Assembly: GCA_965115815.1 (NCBI GenBank)
Contig: OZ220465.1
Coordinates: 1,922,001-1,986,000 of the forward strand
Reading direction: 5' to 3'
Length of the DNA: 64,000 bases
Source of the DNA: VXPW01 sp965115815
GTDB lineage: Bacteria > Pseudomonadota > Alphaproteobacteria > TMED109
Position numbers and translations under genes: made by a program
The notes under the pieces: generated by a model
Told to the model about the DNA's origin: nothing
The model's database searches: none
The model's input: the letters and a program-made list of their open reading frames with translations, nothing else
In this document: in pieces, positions 36,643-44,881 of the stretch
Numbering within the stretch: position 1 is the stretch's first letter
Layout of the letters: the number at the start of each line of letters is the position of its first letter

Positions 36643-36889
36643 GTAGTCCACCGACGTTGCATTGATGGCTGCAGGATGGGGCGGTATTTCCGTGTCGGTC
36701 CGTGTCGGTGCGTGTCGGCCCCGTGTCGGCACCCGCTGGAACCGGGCTGTTCGCTGAGATTCTCGCACCGCTTCTAAGGATCAGATAAAGAACACAATGG
36801 GATTATTAGGCCTCTATGGATCAGGTGTCAGGTCTGAGCATCGGGGCCAGCTCATGCCTGCAGCCCCCAATCCAACGTTTCCGTACTAC
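36643..36889. mobile_element. IS630-derived short element (about 250 bp, TA-flanked)
   Basis: TA at 36641-36642 and 36890-36891. The right end read inward, GTAGTACGGAA then CGTTGGATTG, matches the left end of the 4880-6274 IS630. The left end begins GTAGTCC and soon reaches ATTTCCGTGTCGG followed by three more GTGTCGG heptamers (36691-36735), matching the right subterminal region of that IS. It is thus an internally deleted relative with both ends, like a MITE. Confidence 0.75.
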
Positions 36890-36891
36890 TA

Positions 36892-38741
36892 GTGCCCGCC
36901 CGAAAAAGTACAACCAGTTGACTCCAGTGATGGAAGTGTGCTATTGAAGGGGTGAAGAATCCCTCTGTGGGGCGGGAATCGGCCGCTGGGGCCGGAAAAT
37001 CGCGCGGGATTCGGGAATCTTCGGGAGAATGGCCCTGCGGGAGATCGTCCGCCCTCAGCTGGAATGGGGCCAGGTTGCGATCGAGGAGATCGAGATCAAC
37101 GTACACTCGCGGGAGGACATTCCGCCGCTGCTGCGCGGCCTTCACTACGTGTATGCCGATCGTTCGACCCGGGCCCGGTGGTTCGAGGTCCTGGAGGAGG
37201 GGATCCTTCCCGAGGTATCCCGCCTGCGAGGGCGTCCCGGCATGGAGTTGTGGAAGATCCTGGTGATGGGTCTCCGGAAGCAGGGTTTGGGCTAGGACTT
37301 CGATCCCATGCACGAGCGGGTGAACGAGCACAGGACGGTTCGGAAGTTTCTGGGGCACACCGACATCTGGGATCACACCCGGTACGGATATCCGACGATG
37401 GTGGACAACGTGAGCTTGCTGACACCGGAAGTGCTGGGGAAGGTGTCGCAGCGGATCGCGGAGAAAGGCCATGCGATGGTACGGAAGCGGAAGCGGACAC
37501 GGAAGCGGAAGGACGGCGCGGACGGCACGAACGGCGCGGACGACCGGGGCCGCCGTCGGTCGGACGACCCCCTGCGGGGCCGCTGCGATTCGTTCGTGGT
37601 GAAGACGGATGTGCACTACCCGACAGATGTCCACCGGTTGTGGGATGCGATGCGTTGCCGGGTGCGGGATACGGGTCGCGCCGCCGTACGCTTGGGGGTG
37701 TCCGGATGGCGGCAGTGGCAGCATGGGAGCCGGAAACTGCAGCAGCATTTCCAGCAGGTTCGGCAGACCCGACGGGCCCGTCCGGAGCCGGTCAAGGCGT
37801 ACCTCGACGCCAGCCGGGCGTGGGTCCGGCGGGCGGAAGAGGCGGTACCGGTGCTTCGGGAGCGAGGCGTCCCGATCCCCACGGTGCGTTCGGTCGAGTC
37901 GTACCTCAAGCATGCCCGCCGGCAGATCCACCAGGTGGATCGCCGTCTGCGGAAGGGCGAGAAGATTCCGCAGAGCGAGAAGGTGTTTTCGATCTTCGAA
38001 GAGCACACACGCTGGTGCGTGAAGGGCAAGGCCGGGGTGCCGGTGGAACTCGGAGTGCCGGTGGCCGTGCTGGAGGATCAGCACGGCTTCCTCCTGCACC
38101 ATCGGATCCTGTGGGAAGGCGGAGACGTGGATCCTGCCGTGCCCAGGATCCGGGAAGACCAGGCTCGCTTCCCCGACCTCCGCCTGTGCAGTTTCGATCG
38201 GGGCTTTCCCAGCCCCTCCAACCGGATCACCCTGGACGAGCTGCTGGAGCACAACGTGCTGCCGAAGAAGGGAACGCTCGGTCAGGCGGACCGGAAACGG
38301 GAAGCCGACCCGACGTTCCGGAAGATGCGTCGGCAGCATCCGGCCGTGGAGTCCGCGATCCACAACCTCGAGCAACGCGGCATGGACCGGGTCCTGTCGT
38401 AGGGGGCGGACGGGTTTGCGCGGAGGGTGGCACGGTCCGTGACCGCCTTCCACGTCCACCGAATCGGGCTGCTGCTGCACCGGCAGGCCCGGGCCCGGGC
38501 CCAACGACGACGAAGACGCGCCGCCTGACGGCGGCTTCCTTCCACCCCATCTGCGAAGCCCGCCGGAGGCGGGAACGGAGCCGCTCGCCCCGGCCGCCGG
38601 ATTCGCGGCGGGACAAGCCCGGATGCCTCTGCCCATCGGCAGAAATCCCCCCGGAAACCGAGCGGACGGGGCACCGAGGAAGGGTCCCAACTCGCAATTG
38701 CGCCGGCAGACCCTCCGAAAGGGGCATTTTCGGGCGGGCAC
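36892..38741 (+). mobile_element. ISNCY-type insertion sequence, copy 2
   Basis: 1850 bp between GTGCCCGCCCGAAAA (36892) and its complement ending 38741. It inserted directly at the right TA of the IS630 derivative; GAATTA follows the right end. It is inverted relative to copy 1 (6435-8218) and better preserved. Bases 38529-38741 after the transposase are non-coding terminal sequence. Confidence 0.88.
37029..38528 (+). pseudogene. ISNCY-type transposase copy 2, full length but with two in-frame TAG codons
   Basis: A single frame of 500 codons from ATG 37029 to TGA 38526, broken only by TAG 37293 (in GLG*DFDPMHERVNEH, where Leu is usual) and TAG 38400 (in RVLS*GADGFARRV). The recognisable DDE core has VKTDVHYPTDVHRLWDAMRC, then LCSFDRGFPSPSN and HPAVESAIHNLEQRGMDR. 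Sequence after the second TAG (ARRVARSVTAFHVHRIGLLLHR) is still conserved against the family C-terminus. The second TAG is shared with copy 1. No frameshift is present, so only nonsense codons block expression. Confidence 0.85.
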
Positions 38742-38747
38742 GAATTA

Positions 38748-38940
38748 GTGCCTGCCCGGAAAATCCCTAAGAGTCTGATTATATGAATCAAAGATTAATA
38801 TTGACAGAGCGAAGATTCATCGAATCCAGCCTGATTTCAGCGGAATATGCCGTCATATGCCCTCAAAGAAGGAATCTTCGGTTCTCCAGATTCCAAATAT
38901 GGCTGCATATACAATGTGTTGTGATTTTCCGTGCAGACAC
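38748..38940 (+). mobile_element. Repeat family R-C, copy c: 193-bp MITE with GAATTA duplication
   Basis: Ends GTGCCTGCCCGGAAAATC and, read inward from the right, GTGTCTGCACGGAAAATC (two mismatches in 18), flanked by GAATTA at 38742-38747 and 38941-38946. The terminal repeat resembles the ISNCY end GTGCCCGCCCGAAAA, so it may be mobilised by that family. A frame MNQRLILTERRFIESSLISA begins inside it, suggesting descent from the 5' end of a transposase gene. 38947-39172 has no recognised gene. Confidence 0.8.
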
Positions 38941-39172
38941 GAATTAGAGGGCGGCAGAGAGGGCCCGGCCGGACAGCGGGACGGCACCGACGGGTATGGA
39001 TGGAACGGATGTTCGTGAGCCTCGAAGCAGACCGCCGACGGCCGCCGGAGGAGGATGACCGCCGTCGAGCACGACACCGGTCCGGTTCCCGAACCGGTCG
39101 AGGGCGACCGCAAGAACCACGAGATCCCCGCCGTGCGCAAACGCTCCCGCAACCTCGACAGAGTGCCGGTGC

Positions 39173-40057
39173 TCATCCCGGAGATCGCGGAGGCCGATCA
39201 TTCCTGCGATCTCTGGTGATCCGGGTGATCTCCTCCCGCAGGCTTCGAACCTCGAGCGCAAGCGAGCGCAATTCGCTCGTCACCGAGGCCGGCTCCTCCT
39301 GTACCCGTGCTGATGTACGATCGTCCTGTGCATGCATGGTCTGCATCGAATCGACGACGACGGCGATGAAGAGATTGAGCACGGTAAAGCTCGAGATCAC
39401 GATGAACGAGACGAATACTACCCATGCCCATGGGTGCGATTGGAGTACCGGGCGCACGATTCCCATCGACCAGCTTTCCAACGTCATGATCTGGAACAAC
39501 GAAAACATGGACTTGCCGATGGATCCGAACCACTCCGGGTAAGCCGGGCCGTAGAGGGTGGTCGTCATGACTGCGTAGACGTAGAAGACCAGCAGCAGCA
39601 GGGTGCCGATGGCGGCGACGCCGGGAACGGCATGGAGGAGCGCGGCGGTCACCCGACGGAGTCGCGGAGCGGCCGAGACCAGGCGGAGGGCCCGGAGCGC
39701 TCGGAGGGAGCGGAGAACCGAAAGCGAATCGACCGAGGGCGCGAGGGTGATGGCCACCACGAGAAAATCGAAGACTCCCCAAGGATTGCGGAAGAATCCA
39801 AGGCCGTGAGCCGCCAGGCGAAGGCCGATCTCCACGCAGAAGGCGACGATCACGAAACGGTCGAAGAACTCGAGTTCCGGCCCGGCAAGGCGCATCACGG
39901 AAGGGGAAGTTTCGAGACCGAGTGCGGCCGCATTGAGGGCGATCAGCACCATTGCGCCGACCCGAAACCAACGAGCTTCCACCAGATCCCGGATTCGGTC
40001 CCGGACCCGGTCGAACTTCTGGAGGAAAACGGAGGGTGGGGCGGCGGAGGACTTCAG
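39173..40057 (-). CDS. One-domain voltage-gated ion channel (bacterial Na+ channel type)
   Basis: About 294 aa; no ATG, GTG or TTG is available upstream of S1 in this frame near the right place, so CTG 40057 or GTG 39984 are guesses for the start. S1-S6 are visible: GAMVLIALNAAALGLETS (S1), FFDRFVIVAFCVEIGLRLAA (S2), NPWGVFDFLVVAITLAP (S3), the Arg-rich voltage sensor VLRSLRALRALRLVSAAPRL (S4), S5, the selectivity filter TLESWSM (NaChBac TLESWAS), and S6. A C-terminal coiled coil (ELRSLALEVRSLREEI) would hold the tetramer. Likely a voltage-gated sodium channel in the inner membrane. Confidence 0.85.
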   Translation of the reverse strand: MKSSAAPPSVFLQKFDRVRDRIRDLVEARWFRVGAMVLIALNAAALGLETSPSVMRLAGPELEFFDRFVIVAFCVEIGLRLAAHGLGFFRNPWGVFDFLVVAITLAPSVDSLSVLRSLRALRALRLVSAAPRLRRVTAALLHAVPGVAAIGTLLLLVFYVYAVMTTTLYGPAYPEWFGSIGKSMFSLFQIMTLESWSMGIVRPVLQSHPWAWVVFVSFIVISSFTVLNLFIAVVVDSMQTMHAQDDRTSARVQEEPASVTSELRSLALEVRSLREEITRITRDRRNDRPPRSPG

Positions 40058-41057
40058 CGTGATCTCCGGGTAATGGAGAGGGCGAACCGCGCGAACGCGT
40101 CCGGTTTCCGTCCGTCCTGCGTCCTGGCGGACCCGTCCGAGGTCGGACCGCGGCGGCAGGGTTCTCGCGGACCCGACGGGCCATCCTGCGGCATGAGGGC
40201 GGAGGAACCTGCGCCGGTCGGAACGGTGGATCCGGACCGGCCGGGAACGCCGGTCCGGCGACCATCCTCGGACCGGATGCCCGCAACTGGTGTCGCCTCC
40301 GAAGCTGTGGACGCTATCCCGCGAGCGCGTTTCGGTAAAGGGGTCCGCCGGCAGCCTTCTGCGGCAGGTCCGTGTGCGGAACGGCGCTGCGATCGAATCC
40401 CGTGCGCTGCGATCCGCGTCTTGGTCCTCCGTGCTGCGTGCGCGGACGACGCCGCTGGTCTTCCGACCGTTCCGTGTGAGCAGTCCGGATCGGGAAAGCG
40501 CGCAGCCGGGCCGCGGATCCGTGGCGGCGCCACCGCCCGGAAACGAGTCACCGCACGAGGAGGGGGTCCGATGCCGGCGGGACCGAAGCCTCCGAGGGAC
40601 CGGAATGCGCGGGCGGCGGGCCGTACGGGAACCCCGCTTCGAACCGACACGGATCGCGCCTCCCGGGAGATCCCCGCGGTGACCGCGGCCCGCGTGGAGC
40701 GTCGCTCGCCACTCCCGGCCCGGGGCCGTCATCCGGGACGATTCTCGCCCAATATGCTCCAGGAATCAGAAGGGCCGGCCTCGTCCGGGGTTCGCTGCCG
40801 ACCGGGACGGCGGATCGTGGCATCCAGGGGAAGGGATGCACGGACGTCGTCCGGGGTAGAGGAGAGGGTCGGAGCGGCGTTTCGGTCGAGCCGCCCGACG
40901 GCACGGCGACAGCCATCCAGGAATCGCAGGATCGAGTGCCCGGACGCGGGGGGACGGGCCCCGACTGCTCCGAACCCTTGCGCCCGCCGACTCCCGCGAG
41001 AGTGGATTTTCTGTTGGTTTTGTGTTTTTCTTCCGCGAAGCGGGAGGAAACCGAGTA
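40058..41057. other. No gene recognised (about 1 kb, GC-rich)
   Basis: Several long frames exist on both strands, but all translate to Arg/Pro/Gly-rich sequence without motifs and none has a credible start signal. It presumably contains the divergent promoters of the channel gene and the tup operon. A short A+T-rich patch (about 41005-41035, TTTTCTGTTGGTTTTGTGTT) just before tupB may be the promoter/leader. Confidence 0.5.
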
Positions 41058-41765
41058 ATGCACGGTCTCGGGGAGAGTTTCGGAGAGGCCTTCGGCCTCA
41101 TCCTGGTCGGGGATCGCGACCTGCTGGAAGTCATCGGTCTGTCCCTGAAGGTCACGACGACCGCAGTGGGCGCGGCCTGCGTGATGGGCCTTCCCTTGGG
41201 GGCAGCCGTCGGTGCGCTTCGATTTCCGGGCCGGGCTCTGGTTGCCCTTCTGCTCAACGCTCTCATGGGCTTGCCTCCCGTAGTCGTGGGATTGATGGTC
41301 TACATGCTGCTTTCGGCTGCCGGCCCGCTGGGACCCTTGGGACTGCTCTACACGCCGACCGCCATGATCATTGCGCAGACGGTTCTGGTCACTCCGATCG
41401 TTGCGGCCCTGACCAAACAAGCGGTGGAAGACCTGTATGCCGACTATTCGGAGCAGTTTGCTTCCCTCGACATCGGTCCGGTCGACCGCGTCGCGGCCCT
41501 CTTGTGGGATGCCCGGTTCAGCTTGCCCACCGTTGTCTTGGCGGGATTCGGACGGGCGGTCGCCGAAGTCGGTGCGGTCATGATGGTGGGCGGCAACATC
41601 AATCATGTGACCCGCGTCATGACAACCACCATCGCGCTAGAAACCTCGAAGGGCAATCTCGAGTTCGCCCTCGCTCTCGGGATCGTGCTGCTCGTCGTGG
41701 CTCTGGTCATCAATGGGGCCGTGATGTCGTTCCGGGCATCGACCGGCCGTCTGACCCATGTCTGA
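41058..41765 (+). CDS. tupB: Tungstate ABC transporter, permease TupB
   Basis: 235 aa from ATG 41058. Five or so transmembrane helices with the binding-protein-dependent transport signature in SLPTVVLAGFGRAVAEVGAVMMVGGNI (EAA loop region). The segment GNINHVTRVMTTTIALETSKG is diagnostic of TupB/WtpB-like permeases. It forms the membrane channel with TupC and TupA. The stop overlaps the next start by 8 bp. Confidence 0.88.
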   Translation: MHGLGESFGEAFGLILVGDRDLLEVIGLSLKVTTTAVGAACVMGLPLGAAVGALRFPGRALVALLLNALMGLPPVVVGLMVYMLLSAAGPLGPLGLLYTPTAMIIAQTVLVTPIVAALTKQAVEDLYADYSEQFASLDIGPVDRVAALLWDARFSLPTVVLAGFGRAVAEVGAVMMVGGNINHVTRVMTTTIALETSKGNLEFALALGIVLLVVALVINGAVMSFRASTGRLTHV

Positions 41766-42543
41766 AGGTCCATTGGGAGCGAACGGATCGGAGTCGAGCG
41801 GTGGGGCGCACACCCTGCCCGAACCGCTGCTGCAGGCGTGCGGGCTGTGCTTCGACGCGGGCGGAAAGCGGCTGATCGATCGGCTGGACATCAAGATCCG
41901 CCCGGGCCGCCGGACCCTCATCATGGGGGCCAACGGCACCGGCAAGAGCCTGTTGTTGCGTCTGCTGCACGGCCTGCTCCCGCCCGCTTCGGGAACAGTG
42001 CTCTGGGAGGGACGGCCGCTCGATCGACGGGGCCGGCGAGCCCAGGCGATGGTGTTTCAGCGGCCGGTCATGCTGCGCCGGTCGGTACTGGCGAACCTCC
42101 GCTTGGCCCTTGCGGTGCGGGGAGTCTCCGGACCGGAACGCGCCGTTCGGGCCGCCGAGGCCGTCCATCAGGCGCAGCTCGGCGCAGTTGCGAACCGGCC
42201 CGCTCGGGTGCTCTCCGCCGGCGAGCAGCAACGGCTGGCGATGGTCCGGGCACTCGCGTGTGGACCCCGGATGCTGTTGCTCGATGAACCTACGGCGAGT
42301 CTCGACCCGGTTTCCACCCATGCTGTCGAGCAGCTGCTGGAGCAGGCCCATGCCCGCGGCGTGGCGATCGTCCTAGCGACGCAGGACATCGGTCAGGCGC
42401 GGCGGCTGGGCGAGGATCTGGTGTTCCTGCACGCCGGTCGCGTCGCCGAAACCGGCCCGGCCCGCGCAGTACTGGACGCGCCGCGGTCGGAAGCGGCCCG
42501 AGCCTGGATCGACGGTCGCCTGTTTCTGGATTCCACCTCGTAG
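41758..42543 (+). CDS. tupC: Tungstate ABC transporter, ATPase TupC
   Basis: 261 aa. Walker A GANGTGKS, Q-loop VFQRPVML, ABC signature LSAGEQQRLAM (Ala in place of the second Gly), Walker B MLLLDEPTASLD, H-loop region ATQDIGQA (Gln where many ATPases have His). It energises tungstate import. Translation is coupled to tupB by an 8-bp overlap. Confidence 0.85.
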   Translation: MSEGPLGANGSESSGGAHTLPEPLLQACGLCFDAGGKRLIDRLDIKIRPGRRTLIMGANGTGKSLLLRLLHGLLPPASGTVLWEGRPLDRRGRRAQAMVFQRPVMLRRSVLANLRLALAVRGVSGPERAVRAAEAVHQAQLGAVANRPARVLSAGEQQRLAMVRALACGPRMLLLDEPTASLDPVSTHAVEQLLEQAHARGVAIVLATQDIGQARRLGEDLVFLHAGRVAETGPARAVLDAPRSEAARAWIDGRLFLDSTS

Positions 42544-42573
42544 CGGCAGGTCCGCCGGGCGGGAGCGCATCGC

Positions 42574-43407
42574 ATGAATCGGAAAGCACTGCCGGGATGT
42601 CTGGCCCTCGTCGCCACCCTGTCGGGGCCCGTCGATCGCCCTGTCGCCAGCGGCCCCTTCATCGTCGTGCAGTCGACCACGTCCATCGAGCATTCCGGTC
42701 TCTTCGACCGGATCCTTCCGGACTTCCGGGAGAAGACGGGCATCGAAGTCCGGGTCATTGCCGTCGGCACCGGACAGGCGATCAAGAATGCGGCAAACGG
42801 CGACGGCGACGTGCTGTTCGTCCACGACCGCTCGGCGGAGGAGGCATTCGTCGCCGCCGGCCACGGCGCGGGGCGCGCGGACGTGATGTACAACGACTTC
42901 GTCCTGGTCGGGCCGCCCGAGGATCCGGCCGCGGTGGCCGGTCTGACCGAAGGGGTGGCAGCCTTGGCGCGGATCGCGGCCCGGCAGGCGCGGTTCGTCT
43001 CGCGTGGTGACGACAGCGGCACCCACCGGGCCGAGCTGCGTTTCTGGCATCAAGCCGGAATCGACGTTGCGGCCGTCTCGGGCACCTGGTACCGCGAAGC
43101 GGGCGCAGGGATGGGCGCCACCCTCAACACCGCCGTCGGACTGGGCGCCTACACGCTGGTGGATCGAGCCACCTGGCTCCGCTTCGGCAACAAGCGCGAT
43201 CACCGAATCCTGGTGGAAGGCGACCCGCAGTTCTTCAATCAGTACGGGGTGGTCCTGGTGAGCCCCGAGAAACACCCCCATGTCAAGGCCGGACCGGGCG
43301 TACAGTTCATCCGCTGGCTGCAATCCGGCGAGGGGCAGGCCGCCATCGCCGCCTTCCGGATCGACGGACAGCAGGCGTTCTTTCCGAACGCTTCCGGGAT
43401 TCCGTGA
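42574..43407 (+). CDS. tupA: Tungstate-binding protein TupA
   Basis: 277 aa with an N-terminal signal peptide (MNRKALPGCLALVATLSG). The oxyanion-binding motif is STTSIEHSGLFDRILPDF, the TTS motif typical of TupA, which separates it from molybdate-specific ModA. SRGDDSGTHRAELRFW and NQYGVVLVSPEKHP complete the pattern. The periplasmic receptor delivers tungstate to TupBC. Last gene of the operon, followed by a strong hairpin. Confidence 0.88.
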   Translation: MNRKALPGCLALVATLSGPVDRPVASGPFIVVQSTTSIEHSGLFDRILPDFREKTGIEVRVIAVGTGQAIKNAANGDGDVLFVHDRSAEEAFVAAGHGAGRADVMYNDFVLVGPPEDPAAVAGLTEGVAALARIAARQARFVSRGDDSGTHRAELRFWHQAGIDVAAVSGTWYREAGAGMGATLNTAVGLGAYTLVDRATWLRFGNKRDHRILVEGDPQFFNQYGVVLVSPEKHPHVKAGPGVQFIRWLQSGEGQAAIAAFRIDGQQAFFPNASGIP

Positions 43408-43572
43408 GCCGGGCTCAGGGTCCGAAGCGGCGGGCCTTGCGAGCTCCTGCCGGTGCGCGCGGCGGACAGAGGTCGGCACCCGTCTCCGCGGGACGCGTGC
43501 GACGAGCGAGGGAACCGACGGCCGAGCGGGATCGGCAAACCGGGACCGGTCGGGCGCGCGGGCGATCCGGAG

Positions 43573-43601
43573 CCCGGCTTCCCGGAATCCGGGAAGCCGG
43601 G
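43573..43601. terminator. Perfect 13-bp hairpin between tupA and the convergent regulator
   Basis: CCCGGCTTCCCGG - AAT - CCGGGAAGCCGGG. A perfect stem with a 3-nt loop, between convergent genes, fits a bidirectional terminator although no U-run follows on either strand. Confidence 0.65.
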
Positions 43602-43716
43602 ACGAATCACCTTCCGGGAAGCTTGTCCGAAAGAGTGTGCACTATTCGGAATCACAAGCGGGTTCCGATTTCGGTTGACGGTTCAGAGGCAGTCGACGCC
43701 CCCGGCCGATCACGCG

Positions 43717-44610
43717 CTAGGGCGACAGCCACCGCACCGTCCCGAGGCCGGCCAACCGGTAACCGCCCATGGCCGTCGCCTTCCGCCGGAACGAACCGGT
43801 GCGTGCAAACGCGAACAGCGTCTGGACCGGCTCCGTGAAGTAGGCTCGTCGGTCGACCAGCAGGTCGAAGCGTTCTTCCACGAGCGACAGGAACGGAAGA
43901 CGGAACTGCCGGGCCATGGCCTCGATCCCCAAGGCGGCGTCGGCTTCCCCTGCCGCGACCGCGGCGGCCGCGTCGCTTTCCGTCCGGGCAATGCCTGCGG
44001 ACACGATCAGATCGTCCGGCGCCAGTCCCGCACGGGTCAGCAGATCCTCGAAGATCGCCGTGCCGCCGGCGCCGGGCTGACGCAGGACGACGCGTCGCCC
44101 CCGGAGGTCCGCTACCCCCCGTACATCCTCGCGCACCCGGTGCGACAGGATCAGTCCGCGGGCCCGCACCGCCCACGCGATCAGCACACAGCCGCGGAGA
44201 CCGGCCGTTTCGGCCGACTGCACGTTCCAGCCCTCCGGATCGGGGAGGTGGATCCCCGCGAGGGCCGCGCGGCCTTCCGAGAAACGCCTGAGACCCTCGG
44301 CACTGCCATTGAAGAGCGTGGCCAGGGCTGCGCCCGAATCCCGCACCGCCCAGTCGAGCAGCGGGTCATGCGAACCTGCGAGCACGGCCGGGCGCGGCCG
44401 GGCCGGGCCGTCATCCCCACCTTCGATCCAGGCCAGAATCTCGGAGTTGGGAAAGAGCAGCTTGCCCGTCACGCGGCGATGGGGGATGCCGCCGGATGCC
44501 GCGAGATCATAGATCTTGCGCTCCTTCACGCGCAGGAGTTCCGCCACCTCCCGGGTCGTGAGATACAGAGGAGGGCCCTTCGCGGCCCCTTCTGATCCGT
44601 CGTGCTTCAT
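43717..44610 (-). CDS. MerR/excisionase-type HTH + periplasmic-binding-like regulator
   Basis: 297 aa from ATG 44610 (the frame is open further upstream). Residues about 15-70 form a helix-turn-helix of the DNA-binding excise/MerR type (LYLTTREVAELLRVKERKIYDLAASGGIPHRRVTGKLLFP). The rest is a PBP-like domain (PF12727 type): LLDWAVRDSGAALATLFNGSAEGL, GRRVVLRQPGAGGTAIFEDLL, ESDAAAAVAAGEADAALGIEAMA. Such proteins occur beside tungstate/molybdate transporters and are proposed to sense oxyanions. Its position convergent to tupBCA suggests control of that operon (inference). Confidence 0.78.
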   Translation of the reverse strand: MKHDGSEGAAKGPPLYLTTREVAELLRVKERKIYDLAASGGIPHRRVTGKLLFPNSEILAWIEGGDDGPARPRPAVLAGSHDPLLDWAVRDSGAALATLFNGSAEGLRRFSEGRAALAGIHLPDPEGWNVQSAETAGLRGCVLIAWAVRARGLILSHRVREDVRGVADLRGRRVVLRQPGAGGTAIFEDLLTRAGLAPDDLIVSAGIARTESDAAAAVAAGEADAALGIEAMARQFRLPFLSLVEERFDLLVDRRAYFTEPVQTLFAFARTGSFRRKATAMGGYRLAGLGTVRWLSP

Positions 44611-44881
44611 GGCGTGTCGACACGGTCCCGTCGGCACCGGAGCGGTCGCCGGTGCTGCCGGGCGACCCGGCAGCGGGCCCGAGGCTCCGGGGAGCGGCCA
44701 CGGTACCTCATCGTTCATGGTTCCATGGCGCCGGTCCTCGAGAGGCCCGTCCCGCGCATGCGGGTGCGCCGGCATCGCCCCTTCGCGGCTGGATCCCGAT
44801 TCCCTTCCGTCCGAGCGCATGGTAGGAATGCCGGCCGCAGTCGCACCCGCCGGGATGCGCTGTCCCGTCCGGACCCCGACG

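Noticed and set aside
40058..40732. N-terminal extension of the channel protein and competing frames
   Set aside because: The upstream part is low-complexity and unlike any channel N-terminus; the conserved region begins only near S1.
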